NCBI GenBank assembly: GCA_026874595.1
Contig: CM049317.1
Coordinates: forward strand, 49,314,401 to 49,378,400
DNA from: Sipunculus nudus
Taxonomy: Eukaryota > Annelida > Sipuncula > Golfingiida > Sipunculidae
Length of the DNA: 64,000 nt
Reading direction: 5' to 3'
Shown: positions 35,381 to 48,668 of the stretch, piece by piece
How positions within the stretch are numbered: position 1 is the first letter of the stretch
How the letters are laid out: every line of letters begins with the position of its first letter
Position numbers and translations under genes: made by a program
Notes under the pieces: generated by a model
Told to the model about the DNA's origin: nothing
What the model saw: only the letters and a program-made list of their open reading frames with translations
Database searches by the model: none

Positions 35381-36300
35381 CTATGAAGCAATCTTGCTCC
35401 TCAAATTTTCGAATGCCTTATCGGCCTCCTCAGACCACTGTAGCTCCGTGGGTTTTCCCTTCTTTGTAATATCCGTTAAAGGTTTGGCTATGCTAACAAA
35501 ATTGCATACAAACTTGCGGTAGTATCCTACTGCTCCTAGAAATGATCTGAACTGTGACTTCTTCATTGATTTGGCAATGTCAAGGATTTTACCAACCTTA
35601 CCCGCTTGAGGTCGTTTCTCACTTCTACCTATCATGTGGCCCAACAACTCCACCCTCGTGCCTCCTATTTCACACTTGACTGGCGGAGCTAATAGGTTGT
35701 GTTCATGAAGCCTATCGAATCCCTTCTTGACAGCCTTCCAGTCCTCGGCAAAGATGATAATGTCGTCGATGTATCTCTCCACGCTGTCCAATCCTCGTAG
35801 TAATTTGTAAACAATCCTTCAAAAACCTGCACCCGCATTTAATAACCAGAATGGCACGCGAACCTAGTGAAAGAAACCCTGATCAGAATGGAACGCCGCG
35901 AGATGCTCACATACCTCTGCCATAGGCACTTGCCAGTATCCTTACGACAAGCCTATTTGGTGAAATACTAAAGAGTTCCCCAGCTTTCCCATTACAATCT
36001 AAGAAGCATTTAACCGGCGAAAGTCAATACAGTACCGATTAGATCCGCCAGGCTTACCTACGATTAACAGAGGGCTGGCATATTCTGACATCGAAGGTTC
36101 GATGATGATCATCTTCCTCATCTTCTTGACTTCCACCCTCATCTCCTGCTGAAGTGCGTCATTACTTTTGCGACGAAAGGGCTCTTTATCCGCCATATCG
36201 ATGGTGCAGTGTAGCAGGTTAGTCTTACCGGGTATATCCGTCAAAACACCCTTGTACGTCTGTATAAGTTCCCCTGCTTGTTACTGCTGCTCTGCTGACA
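35381..36300 (-). pseudogene. Reverse transcriptase domain of the retrotransposon
   Basis: In order on the minus strand: TDIPGKTNLLHCTIDMADKE (N-terminal part), YASPLLIVGKPGGSNRYCID with FRRLN, a damaged stretch with GYWQVPMAE (35800-36000, containing stops), then the catalytic RYIDDIIIFAEDW and thumb-region FLGAVGYYRKFVCNFVSIAK. The YIDD box supplies two of the catalytic aspartates. Broken by stops around 35860 and 35990. It begins about 130 bp after the integrase end, in the same direction. Confidence 0.85.
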
Positions 36301-36383
36301 GGTTCTGGCCAATGATTACCTCTCTCCATGTCTCCTTGTTCTGTAACAGACAACATGCATCTTCTATGTTTAGTATGGATTCG

Positions 36384-37640
36384 CTAAAGAGTCTCGGTGC
36401 TTACCTGAGCGTTCTGGACAACCTCCAACTGCAGACTTCCTATAATGTCCCAATCTACTTTTGTTTGCGATTTCCTTTCGATATACTTCTGCAACATGTT
36501 GATATTGAAGGTCTTGTGGTTCCTATAGACGTCAAGTCTATAGTTGCGCTCGTTCACCTTCTCCTCAACTGAGAATGGCCCCTTCAACAGCATAAGTAGC
36601 TTGTTTGTGTCAGTCGGCAGCAAGATCAGCGCTTTGTCTCCCACTTCTTGTCGTCTGATTCTAGTTTTCCGGTCAAAGTACCTGCGTTGTTTCCCTTTTT
36701 CTTTCCTCAATTCCTCGTGTGCCAACTTGCAGGTCTCTTCAAGCTTGTTCAGTTCCAACACATACTTGTACTTGGTCTTGTCCGTCCACAGTTCTCGCAG
36801 TATACTCATGCGATTTCTTACCGTGCGTCGGTATAGCATCTCGAATGGTGAGAAATTAAGGCTCTCCTGTGGTACCTCACGATAAGCAAAGAGAAATGCC
36901 GGTACATGATTATCCAAGTCTCGGGGTTTATCCTGGCACATTCTCTTTAACATCTAATTCAGAATTCCGTTGAAGTTTTCGTCCTGTTCAATGCACATGG
37001 GTTGATGCGGTGTCATTGTCAGTTGGGTTATCGACACCAGCCCAGCGATATCTCGCATCAAATCAGAGGTGAACTCGGTCGCTCCGTCACTATAGATCTC
37101 TCTTGGTACCTCGACCCTGGAAAATATATTTATTAGTGATTCTGCTACTTCACTTGTTTCAATACTACGCAAAAGAACTGTCTCCGGATAACGCGTAGCA
37201 GAATCAATAATCGTCAGAATCCATCTGAACTGACGGTCTGATGCAATCATCGGTCCGACCAGATCAATACTGACACGATCGGAGGGAGTACTGATAATTT
37301 GCATAGTTACTAGTGGAGCTTTGAAGTCCTTCCTTTTGAAATAGTCCTCTGGCATATATCACATGACTGACAATACATAGTGACGTCATATCTGATCCCT
37401 GGCCAGTAGAAATAGGACGTCACCCATCCATGTTCTTCTGACATTAATATGTCCTCCAAGGATCGAGTCGTGTGCTACCTCTCAACTCCGACTCGCAGCT
37501 TCCGCGGTACCACCAGTTGAACCATTGTAGTATTGTCTCTCGGAGAAATATGTTTCCCTGTAAATGACGCCATATTTGGTATAATATCTCTCCGTACATC
37601 CTTCCCTCGGGTTTGTCCCATCCCCCGCTTCATCCACTTT
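36384..37640 (-). pseudogene. Integrase domain of the retrotransposon (upstream of RT)
   Basis: Zinc-binding region with FYWPGIRYDV and YCQSCDICQR (about 37360-37430), then the core: SIDLVGPM and YSDGATEFTSD carry the two aspartates, and QDENFNGIL the glutamate of the DDE triad. A stop at 36954-36956 splits the core from MLKRMCQDKPRDLDNHVPAF. The C-terminal part has LLPTDTNKLLMLLKGPFSVE, a GPY/F-type module, then NINMLQKYIERK. This module normally ends gypsy integrases and here runs on toward RT. Confidence 0.85.
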
Positions 37641-37829
37641 CGTACTCGATCGGGGGAATCCTGACGTTGAGCTTCACGCTGCTAGTCCGTGTTAATCATC
37701 GGAATTTGCGTCTAGGCTACCTTCAGTGCGTGTGGCGTCCCCATTTTCGCTTAGGCTCTGGTAACTACGGAAAACTAGTGTCCTTCTCATCCGCTGCGTT
37801 GCATCACCTCGGCGTTTCTTGGTACCCTA

Positions 37830-38340
37830 CTACCCTCTGGAGCAGCTGGCTCCTTCTAGATTCCCTATGACTAGATCATACACCGGGTTATCAATGGCTA
37901 AAGCCTCTACTGATCCTACATAATACGGGGTATCTAGGTAAACCTTAACAACAGGTGCCTTTATCGGCAGACCGTTAATTATCAAACAAGATTTATATTT
38001 GTCAGTGTAATGCTGATCGTTGCAAAGACTTTGCTTCACCACCGCTCGAGAACAGCCGTGTCCTGTAACACCTCCACGTCTCGTTGGTTGTGGCCCACTC
38101 TCCTTAGCGTATCTGGCACCAGCCCAGATGTGATCTCCATCCGCCTTCATCTTGTCCCTTACAGTATATCACGTCACCGTCCCGATCTACAGGAATCCTC
38201 AGGCCTTTTTCCAACGTAAAGTACTCCACCTGCAGTATTTTCGTGTCTTTCGTTGGTTCTTCCTCCATTGCCGAACTCTCGACCTGATCCCGACTTTGAA
38301 GAGGCCGTCTCTCTGATGTCGGTGTCCTCCCTGTCAGCAA
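37830..38340 (-). pseudogene. Aspartic protease region of the retrotransposon
   Basis: Downstream half reads CSRAVVKQSLCNDQHYTDKY, then VYLDTPYYVGSVEALAI and YDLVIGNLEGA, the pattern of a gypsy retroviral-type protease flap and C-terminal region. The catalytic Asp-Thr-Gly lies at a frame change. The frame that continues into CSRAVVK has Gly-His-Gly instead, so no active site can be translated in one frame. A decayed CCHC zinc-knuckle region lies just upstream near 38340-38400. Confidence 0.65.
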
Positions 38341-38609
38341 CTTACAATCCTTTGCGAAGAGACCGGTTTATTACCATTTAAACAGGTATGTAAGTTCACA
38401 TTACTTGGCGTTCCCTTCGCTGGCTTTCTAGCCTACTTGTCTTCCTTTACCGAAGGTCCCTGTTCTCGTTTGACTTTAGGATACTTTTGCGTCCGGCGCC
38501 CTCTAGCGACGCTCCAACGGTTGTACACATTACCATGGACTTGTAAGAACTGTTGCGCGATGTCACACAGCGCCTAGGCATCTCCTGGCCCACGCTCCTG
38601 GACGAACAT

Positions 38610-39334
38610 CTATAGATCTCTGGTGCATGCGCTGGTGGCCTGTTCTCTTAAAATGAAATCTTTTAGCCTATTAAATGTGTGCGGAATATGACTCAGTTCT
38701 ATCCATCTAGATAAGTTACCATTAATCCTGGTTACAAACTGACTAAAACTCTCACCTGATTCTTGCATAACTATACGATACTTATTCTGAAATCTCGATG
38801 CAGCGAACTGGTATCTGCGCATCAACGCTTTCTTCACCTTGTCGATGCCTTTTATATCCCCTGGTGTCATTCTACAGTTCACTTGCAATGCATTACCTCT
38901 GAGCAAAGGGGTGAGATTGGACGCCCACCTCTCATGTGACAAGCCCTGCGCCGTAGCTTAACCCTCGTATCTATGTAGATACGCATCCATGTCATCCTGT
39001 TTCTCGTCAAACAACGTAAATTTAGGCACACTAGCCCACTCAGATGGCCTACCTTTAACTCCACCGGCTGCGGCGAGTGCGAGTTCATGTTCTCTCTGAT
39101 TCTGGGCCACCCTGGCATTGGCTTCTCTTTCCTCATGGGCTTTTCTCTTTCCTCGACTGCTGCCTCCAGTTGTTTTTCTGCTTCCTTGGCAGTGGCCTCA
39201 GCTTGAAGACGTTACCTTGCGTTCTACCGCAGCTGTGGAAGCTCCTCTCTCATCAACGCTGCCAACTCCGGTCCCGTCAAGCCCGCCTTCTTGCCCATTT
39301 CGAGGATCACTTATAATTCCGCTGACGTAGCCAT
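38610..39334 (-). pseudogene. Gag region of the retrotransposon
   Basis: A minus-strand ATG at 39334 starts a frame that has a stop after seven codons. Further on come GLTGPELAALMREELPQL, a Lys/Glu-rich coiled segment, FTLFDEKQDDMDAYLHRYEG, and SHERWASNLTPLLRGNALQV. The region ends with ESGESFSQFVTRINGNLSRW and LKDFILREQ. This is the typical gag layout of invertebrate gypsy elements: capsid precursor that packages the RNA. Several stops interrupt it. Confidence 0.75.
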
Positions 39335-39969
39335 TTCAAACAAAATCGTTGACGCTAAAAATGAAATACTATTAGTATCTCTACATCCGTAGATCAGATG
39401 AGTATAACAATGCTTTCTTGTAAAGAAAAATGCGGCTCAAAACTATGTGAAATTTAAAAACAAAGCGTATCTTTAAAAAACTGCGTCTTTAATTTAAACG
39501 ACTTTCACCCGTTTACACGAAGTCTAGGCAAAGACGATGTTTATAACAACCGTCTTACTATCATCACTGGGCAGATGTGATAAAATGTGATGTTCACCAC
39601 AAAGAAAACCCCCATTTGAAATATTGGTCGTTGTTTCTCGTCCTGGTAGAGCTGTAACAAAGTATCAGCCCGAATACAAAAGAAAATGGTTAAATACAAG
39701 CAACCAGTGCACAGAGTCAACTACAGTACTTAGATATCCATATGTACCTTTGTCGTAAATATATATTACAATACACGAAATGTCCTACAAATAATTATCC
39801 TTGTAAAAATAAAACTACCTACCTTGGCGAAATGTGTGAATACACAAGCTGATAGCTCAGAGCCATCCCGGCTGCGAGCACCCAGAAAAGTGACGTCGTT
39901 GTCCGTCCGTCTGAACCACGTGCTCGTGCACACACACACACACTTACTCAAGGCTCACAATAATGACAG

Positions 39970-40815
39970 AGACCAGCATATAAGATAAAGGTTTCTTTAC
40001 TGCGTTTACCCTACCTAATACATAGAAAGTATCTGCTCTAAACAAAAATATGGAAATCTTGGGACTCCCTAAAGCTCTGCTGCACTCTGAGGTCATTACC
40101 CAAACCAAGTTCTTCTGTGCTGGACTCGTGCACCCCAGTCATTAATTTCTACGCCTCTCGTCCCCGACGAACCTCAATCTCCCGCCGGCCACACTTAAGC
40201 GCACTCTCTTGGTCTCGTTGACGAACCCTGACCCTGCCATTCTACCGCGCTGGTGTGCGTCTCACCAGTCTTCCACCTCCCGGGATATCCGCTTGTCCGT
40301 CAGCTGGACATGTAGTATATCATGCAGTACACCCACTCTTTGCGCCCCTGCACTATAAGTGGTTTCCACCCGGGGGTAAAAAGGGTCTTCAACCGCACCT
40401 TTCGATGGCATTCTAAGGTCTGCGGCTTCAGTCCGGCTGGCGATCTCTCGTCGTTGGCGACTGTAGTTAAATTGCCAAGGACTACAGTCTGGCAGCCCCC
40501 TTTTATTACCGGACTCCACTGAAAGCCACGGACTATTCATGAGGTGCATGAATTACAAAACCTTAACAAAAGACAAAGTGCTTGGTAGCCCTATGAATAT
40601 TTATTTGCACCTACACCCTAGCTAAGCCATTTACACAGGCTTGCCCCCCTCACCTCTGAACTGTTGACCTATAAATTTACTGACCCGAGCCTTTGTTCCA
40701 GTGTGCCAAAAAAAAACAAGCAGCTCTCTCAACCAGAACAGCAAAAACAAACGAATGGCCGCACCCATGTATAATAATGGGCATTTTTGTGTGGGGAAAT
40801 TTTTAACGCGTCACA
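39970..40815 (-). repeat. 5' LTR of the retrotransposon
   Basis: About 846 bp, the fuller of the two LTRs, ending taacgcgtcaca like the other one. The extra segment of about 187 bp (about 40188-40375) includes tcttccacctcccgggatat. Base differences from the 3' LTR are frequent, so the insertion is old. Confidence 0.8.
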
Positions 40816-43800
40816 GATACATTGTCATCCTCATCAGTGAAATACTACGTGACAACAAAATTAGCTTATAGATAAGTCATCTCATATAAATTACTTTTAA
40901 AATCTTGGATTAAAAAAAAAAGTTATTGCTTCAAATGAGATTTCTAAATAAAAGATTTCCAAAAATACGAAATTTTTCAGTTTTACAGATGATCTGTAGA
41001 AACAAAACCTTTTAAAATGTTGCTTTTAAGGCTAAACAAGCTTATCCGGAAATAAATAGCTTATTTACATTTATGAACGCAAAGGAAAAAAATTGATGAC
41101 ATTAAATAGCATTTATTTAAGTGTAAATGGAAATAAAATACTATGTACAAATACAGACCCTGTGCTACGTGTGATAAAACTAAATATAAAAAGGTTTAAA
41201 TGAATATTTCTATCACCGACCAAAACGTTCTAAGTAAGGATTACCTGTATTATGCTTATAAATCCATTTATCAGTTTGTTTGGACATTAGATATATTATT
41301 ATTGCGGTCATGAAGGTTGTGCAATATTCATCATGGCCTTTTGTAGTTTCATTCACGAAACTCCTTTCAGCTTTATGGAAAAAGATATGGGGAGATTTAT
41401 CGATCATGCGAGCTTTAAAAGCAGACCTTAATCGAATTGGAAATGATATTTTCCAATAATTGTTTGATATTCTTATGATTATAAAAAGGATTTGTTTAAA
41501 AATACTCTATATTTGCACTCGTATTTTGGGTGATTCAAATTAACTTTGTTTCCTTCTTATACTCAGAAATCGTTAACGCTATGAAAAGGGAAGTCCCCTC
41601 AGACACCCTCCCCGCTCGCTCTCTTCCAAACTTATTCCGTAACTTTTGCCCTAATTTGTTTCCGAGAAATTTCATAATTAAGGCGTAAAGTTCAACTGAA
41701 TGACTATGTGCATTTTCTTAGTGATCTCGATACAGTTGTCGATGCAGAATCTGCTTGTATACAGATCATGATTCAGTTTTATCTGGTGCTGACACCTGGT
41801 AAAATATCTTGGTACTTCTATAAAGAATGGGGTCTTATTTACTCTTTTGAAAGCGTTTTCATAAAATAGTTTTGTCTTATTCTAGCACGGCAGAATCCGA
41901 CTTTTAAGGGCTGCCAGAAAACCCTTTCTCCCACACCTAATTACAACTAGTCCCGTAACAAAGCACAGAGATTTAGTTATTGTTACATATGTTTTAGCCT
42001 CTAACTTTGCGTTTTTTATCATAACTCCATATTTGCAAATAATCTTATTCTACAAATGGTCTTACTCGAAGGATCCAGGATAATATTAATAAGCGGTATG
42101 GTAACTGACAGTAATATCTTCTGCTATCGCTTAACACCGAAATTGCCATGGTTTTGTTGGCTTTCCAAGATCATTGTTTAAACAAAAATATACGAAAATG
42201 ACCTGACAACTAACTTTGCCCAACTCTCATTAACATATGTTTATGGACACGAAAATTTTAAATCACCTTAGTGAATTATTGGGAAGGTTTTCTGTCAACA
42301 GACGGCTAATTTTAATATCAATAAGTATTAACCTTTTTGGTATAAACTTTTCTGCATGGGCATAAGTGAGTGTATATCAAAAAAAGAAGAAACCTAAGGT
42401 AACAGTTCAAAAGGCACGATTGCTTTTCTATTGCATTCTTACTCATATTCATGTGCGAATATGAAGCAAATTCTTACACACCCATTATAATAAAACATTT
42501 TCTTTGCCTGTACTTACTGACATATGTGGATCTAGTGACTCTGCGTTCTACATTACTACAATAATGTACAACTGATCAAACAAATGTGGCGTGTTTGTAA
42601 AATTAGCTGAATCAGGCATCTAAACAAATGTTGTATCTTAACTAACATCAAGACATGAAGAAATCGAAATTCAGAAACAGTTTGGATTACTGCAATTAAA
42701 ATAGCAATGGACAACGTCATATGACAACACAAAGGGTTGCACGTGGGTGCGTCTGAGTGAGTGCAATGACCAGCTAGCAAGTGAAAAGGACATCATATAA
42801 AGACCGAAAGCATATGCATACCATCAGTACACATGACTTAAGCTGCGTTTTCCATGAAAAGTTTAGCACAGTCTATTGTCATGTTATGTTTGAAGTTCCA
42901 TGTCCAACTGGTATTATCACCCTGCTAACGGTAAGACTTTCGAACTTCTGGAATACTGAAACCTGCTTCTTTGCACCTGTCACAGAATCGCATCTGTACC
43001 ATTGTTTACCCTATTTCCCCCTTAAGTTCATTCCTATTCTTCCACCCTTGCCACTGGGTTGAGAAGCCACCTTGGATCAAACACAATGAATTTGACAAGG
43101 TTTTCCCCATATCTGGAACAATTGCTAGTGTTAAACTAATGGTGTCTTGGCCAGGTAATACCCATTCTCCTGTGTCCAGTCATCCATGAAAGAATGTGTA
43201 ACTTTACAATGACCTTTTTACAGATGTTCCTATTTCTGGCCTGGCCAGCTACCACCCCTTGTGCCGACCTTGTGCCACACAGCCCATGTACCCTGATTCC
43301 GTGGTTTCTGCCGGTACGCATCACGATGCCGCCCTTAGTGTACCAGGGAGGGATACCACTCAGTCCAGACATTACATAGCTGTACATAATTTAATAAATT
43401 CATTTGTTACTTTAGTCTTGTGTTATGGTCTCTGTTGTATAAACTGGTACAAGATGATATCTTGGTGAGTATTTGAGGCATGAGTCAGTCATAAAAAGAA
43501 CTGGAAACAAGGTACTTCAGGCTTAAATGATAAACCTGGAGTTGCGACCTTGACAGCACCTTAATACAGAAAATATAGGCTGTCATGATTTAAATTGGCG
43601 TCTCCTTAGAAATATAATCAAATCCTCACGGGAAGCTAGAACTCTGTGTCTAAAAACAACGATTTATATCATTTTGACATTGATGAACCAATATCCCACT
43701 TAAAGTTACAAGTAAAATGCGTAAAATATTAATACGTTTTTACGCCTGCCACGAGCCTCCTGCAGCTGTCCTTCAAGGTTACTCAAGATTAATAAGTATT

Positions 43801-45708
43801 CTAAATGCAAGGGAATAATCTTTTGTTATTGAGGCATAAAGCATAAATAATATAAATCAAGAGTTAGATGGTTTATATAATTTCGATGATGGTTCTTCAT
43901 GATTTTCTCTCAGCAAACCTTTTTTATTTTACCTTATGTTTTTATTTTTTTATTTTTTTTATGTGATTTCAGCTTACGCTCTATCATTATTAAAAGACTC
44001 AAGGTAACCGCTGCTAAAAAAAGTTGTTGTAACGCCCTAGTGACTGGTGTATGAGCTTTATATCTAAAGGATATTAGTGCACAAGCTACAATAAAAATTA
44101 CCATGTAACCGAAGATTGTTGACAGATCCCTCGTTGTTAGTGGTCAGAGCATATGGAGCAACGCAATCTGTTGTCATCTACAACCATTCCGCTATTCATC
44201 ATCGCTGGAAATCTTTCCATTACGACAATGCGGCCATAGAGACGCTCCTCGCAATTTTATAAGCATGTGGATATTCACTAAAGGTACAAACTGTACACCA
44301 GCATCTGGCTTATTGTTATAAAAGAAGTCATGGGATTATTTTATTTAACAAACCTCAGTTATCGGATTGGGACGCTTAAATTTGGTTTGGCTTTTTCTGC
44401 ATCGAATTATTGACACAACACAAGATCCGAAGATTTCCTTTGTCCTCAATCAATCACCGTACAATTCAGATTATCACAGACAGTAGCAAGGGCCAGCTGA
44501 ACGCTGCTGCGCCTTATTAGTAGTTGGATAAAAATACATAAGTTTTAGGAAAGATTGGACCAAAGTGGAAATTGATATTTACGTCTTAGTCATATACGAA
44601 ATCAAATAACATTAGATTATATATAATATAAATCGGCATTACCAGAAATCCAATTTACTAATATCTTAACCCACTTTTTACAAGATGAATCAAGTTACAC
44701 CAGTATCTTATCTTTACTTAGGTACCTCGTTTACCTTCATAACATATTTCAATTCAGACGGCAAAGTATATGTAATATATATAATTAAATTCTCAAAACT
44801 ACTAATATATCTAATGTTCATTCTTTATAAGGTAATAGAAGTAATTTTAAACGTTATATGATGGATGTGAAATAACATGTTACATCTAAGTCACGACAAT
44901 AAGAAAGTAAGTTCATTTATCTTGTCTGTATTTCAAATGTAGATGATTCAGTATTGAATACTGCATTTTCTCAATCGTTGGCATATTCTATTATTTCTAT
45001 TTCATAAACCGAATAAAATAAGATTAGAATCTGAACAAAAAGAGAAATTCTATTGGAAACTGATGCATTCCATGGATACAACGTTATATTACGTTTCCCT
45101 TAATAACTAGGTAGGTATACCTATCGCATGATCTGTTATTCTTTCTTATGTTAACTTATGCAATTGTTTTGAACTTTTTACATTCATCACGTTGACGAAT
45201 CATTGATATATTGATACACTTATCAAATGATCGATACAACCGAGTAACAGTAATAAACACCAACCGGTGAGTACTAAAAATAAGCAACTGTAAAGGATAT
45301 ATGATTATGAAATTTGGTACATTTATGCAATGCCATCATATAATATGCAAACTTAAATATAACACCATTGGTTTATGACATAATTTTGGTCGTAACAAGC
45401 AACATACATTGTACTGAATTAATATTATAAAATCAATTTGATATTTTTCACATCTGACACATTTAGTAAAGATAAACGGATATTTTGAAATATGCAAATT
45501 AGACAAATTGCTCAAGGGTAATAAAGTTTTATTATTTGGATCGCATATGAGCACATTGAAAAGCAAGAATCCACCATAAAACGTATGTTATACCTTACTT
45601 CAAAGTAACATCTCTGTCGCTGCCGATTAAATCGTGAGTGTGGGTTTTACTCAGATTTGTTTGTCAGCCTGTCTGTTTCTTGTTCTGCCTTCGGACTGTA
45701 TGACATAC

Positions 45709-45764
<56 letters not shown>

Positions 45765-47042
45765 TGTGTGTGTGTGTGTGTGTGTGTCACGGATAATTGT
45801 CGGTGTATAATTGCATGATAAGAGCATTACCTTAAAATTTAAAGTGCTAGCTACTTTCCTTCGACTTCTTAATACAGAAGTTTAACAATGTGTGCTGTCA
45901 CATCCGGCTTGTTTTGTCCAATAAAAAATTCACATCCCAGCCAACCTGTTAGCGACTTATATAAGAACAGGATTGCCTTAGTAATTACTTAACTGCTTAT
46001 CTAGGGAAGTGTATATGCGTTCTCCAGACGCATTCTGCGAACCCCATTGCTTTAGGAACACCATCAGGGGCTTGTCAGTGGTAAAGATGACTTGTGTTTA
46101 ATTAATTCACTTATTTCTGTGTACAAAACCGACTTCTTTGGGGTTGGGAAAAGCCAAGTGTCAGGTGAGGCATGTTTTAGAAAAATAAATGAATTAAACA
46201 ATACTAATCTTGTGTAGGGAATTACCGACTTAAGAGTCGCTGTTAGTATGAAAGAGGATACAAGACTTAGTGATCTCGTTAAACATAGTTAGCATTTTAC
46301 CTAGATGGCTTTACCCTTACTATACTGCATTATTAATATGTTGTTCATAATGTTTCATACTAATCGGTAAATATGGTGTAGGTAAAATTTTAGTGCTGCC
46401 AGAGAAATTCAAAGCATGTCGCGTGAATCATGTTCAAAAATAAGAAAAAAAATTCAACATAGAACTTGATTTATAATATTCCAGGTCGATTTTCAATATA
46501 TTTTTTTTAACCTTGTTTCCGTTTCGTTGTCAGGATACCTAAAGCACAAAGAGCGACAAACAATATTAGAGCCAGTCCTAATAATCCAGTTTCCCTTGCT
46601 TAAGTGAATATATATAGGAGTTTATACCAAATGATGGACATTTATAATGATCGTTGTTAATGAACTATCCTTATAGGTACACGCTGTTAAGCGTGCAATG
46701 ATGGCTTTTGCTTTTATCTTAGTAGACCATTACATAAATAGAATCAGTCAAGTGTTACAACACACGTGGACTACTTTTTGCAAACTAGGTTAGGTTAAAT
46801 AATCGTCATGGAATATATTTAATATGTAGTACAACCATTATCTGATCAAATTCTAATAAAACGTGACGTCCCTAACTAGTTTATACTGTCTTCATCAGGT
46901 TAACGCTATTCTACATACATAAGATAATTTTATTTCATAAGAAGTGCCTTAAATGCATCGTATATATTCAGTAAACGGAATATGTGTATATGTTGGTAAA
47001 ATATTGTTAACTGAGGATGTTTGTCTTACTTATGTTTACATG
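40816..47042. other. Long stretch without a supportable gene
   Basis: AT-rich and unique within the window. Open frames are short, overlap in several frames (for example 43194-43468) and show no domain. It contains an AT then TG microsatellite at 45708-45787. It may be intron or intergenic sequence upstream of the gene 3 relic. Confidence 0.5.
45708..45787. repeat. Compound (AT)n(GT)n microsatellite
   Basis: AT repeats followed by about 25 bp of GT repeats. Confidence 0.95.
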
Positions 47043-47170
47043 AATACTGGTATCCAGTGATTACTCCAAGACACAGTGCCAGCTGCTTGGTGCCCAGGCT
47101 TCAACGGCAAAAGATGTTTCAAATTGAGAATGTGAATTGTTTACCTCTTCTGTGCAGGCATTCTTTTGTT
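47043..47170 (+). pseudogene. Gene 3, relic of CTLD1 C-terminal exon
   Basis: The frame reads YWYPVITPRHSASCLVPRLQ, then MFQIENVNCLPLLCRH. It aligns with gene 2 CTLD1 C-half: W-x-P, then C-L, then two cysteines near the end. The acceptor position has cat instead of cag, and no donor in phase 1 is visible after the last cysteine. Protein similarity is moderate; it is the most diverged lectin fragment in the window. Confidence 0.45.
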
Positions 47171-47403
47171 TCGTATAAGGTGTATAAATATATGACTTAT
47201 TTAATTTTATTATAATTCATGTTGAATAGCGCACCATGGATTTTTTTAAATGTTAATCCTCATTCACCCTCCAAATATTGTTAATGATGTAATTTACATC
47301 CAGCTGGTGGCACTGATCATTGTCGACCGGGACTATTTTCTAAATAAAGATAAAAAATTTGAATAATAAGATAATTGAGCCCGCCTGTTCACTGATGCTT
47401 CGG

Positions 47404-47645
47404 AATGCCCCGCATGTCCACAGTGGTCCAGTCATTATCTTCTGAACGGATGTTTTTTGTTACGCTACGGAAGGCTGACTTGGTTTGAGGCCATGGCTGA
47501 GTGTGAAATGCGGGTAGATATCGCTGGTGTCCTGGTGACGATTTTCAAAAGCACGTAATGACCTGGAAGAGCCAGACGTCAGTTTCGATTCCCGGAGATG
47601 CATGGATAGGATGGAGGATGGAGGACTGGGTGGATGAGGCTTCAG
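47404..47645 (+). pseudogene. Gene 3, frameshifted CTLD2 N-terminal exon
   Basis: The exon starts ECPACPQWSSHYLLNGCFLL and continues LTWFEAMAECEM. A frameshift follows near 47510-47535, after which the normal pattern returns in another frame: DDFQKHVMTW, then DAWIGWRMEDWVDEAS, and donor tcag/gtaag. The usual acceptor before the exon is absent. Without a sequencing error this copy cannot make a full CTLD. The matching C-terminal half was not found downstream. Confidence 0.6.
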
Positions 47646-47874
47646 GTAAGATCAATAAAAACATTTAGATGAAAAAATGCGAAAGCTTCTAATAGATTTC
47701 GTCACCATTCTGAAACAATAATTTTTCTTCTTTATGCACATTATGAAATACACCTGTTACTACGTTTTAGGAAGAATAAGATATCTTAATATATCCTTTG
47801 CATGTCAGTTCAAATCAAGAAATCACATTTTCTTGGATGCATCATGAATGTCCGTCCTTATTCATAATCATATG

Positions 47875-47910
<36 letters not shown>

Positions 47911-48160
47911 CCATGTATATATATATACACACACACACACATATATATATATAACCACATATAAAGGTTTCAGGTTTGAAAACAAAAGCATTGATATAAG
48001 AGACATATTTCCTCGAGTCAAACAACGATATCAACTTAGCTTCTGATTAATAAACATTGACTGTAATTATAGAAAACATTGTTCAACTTAACCATGACTT
48101 TATAAGTGAATTTTCGCCAGCTGTCAACCTTAGTTATTACAGCAGTTTTAAGTTTATATA

Positions 48161-48201
<41 letters not shown>

Positions 48202-48333
48202 TTATATGTATATGCACATTATTTCATATATCTACGTATATACACACATAATATACATTTATATGTAAACATATACATTTATATTCATGTATATACATAC
48301 ATATATACACATTTAAACACTCATATAAATATT

Positions 48334-48339
<6 letters not shown>

Positions 48340-48404
<65 letters not shown>
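48340..48404. repeat. (AT)n microsatellite
   Basis: Pure AT repeat within a 250-bp AT-rich simple-sequence region beginning at 48151. Confidence 0.95.
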
Positions 48405-48407
<3 letters not shown>

Positions 48408-48668
48408 AACAACAATTTATCACTTAAAATGCGTACACGGCAGAATACTAATCCATGTTAACTTATGTAACGCCACTTAACTTTTTCTACTGTATATCGT
48501 ATTTAAATAACATAGAATGAAAGTTTTTCTCCTTATTTTTAATTATGATTGCATATTTCAGGGAAATGGTATGACGTTTAAGGGTCAGTTGTATTGTGCT
48601 TTTAAGGGGCAGAATATAAATATATTTTGACGTGTTTATCACATCAGATTATAATAATGTTCGCTACC

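Larger units (their letters stand above)
34137..40815 (-). mobile_element. Degenerate Ty3/gypsy-type LTR retrotransposon with integrase before RT (Gmr1-like)
   Basis: Two related LTRs flank a minus-strand gag-protease-integrase-RT-RNaseH region. RT and RNase H have gypsy-type motifs (YIDDIIIF, FLGAVGYYRKF, SRYSTVEREC), yet the integrase lies upstream of RT. RNase H ends only about 190 bp before the 3' LTR, so there is no second integrase. This order is known for Gmr1-like elements. Several stops and frameshifts interrupt every domain, so this copy cannot be autonomous. Exact ends and target-site duplication could not be fixed. Confidence 0.85.

Noticed and set aside
36168-36885. + strand open frames over the retrotransposon
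   Set aside because: They are antisense shadows of the integrase and RT coding strand.
43194-43468. Overlapping open frames in three registers, one with a hydrophobic start (MTFLQMFLFLAWP)
   Set aside because: No recognisable domain, no splice context shared with the receptor genes, and three frames open at once suggests low stop density only.
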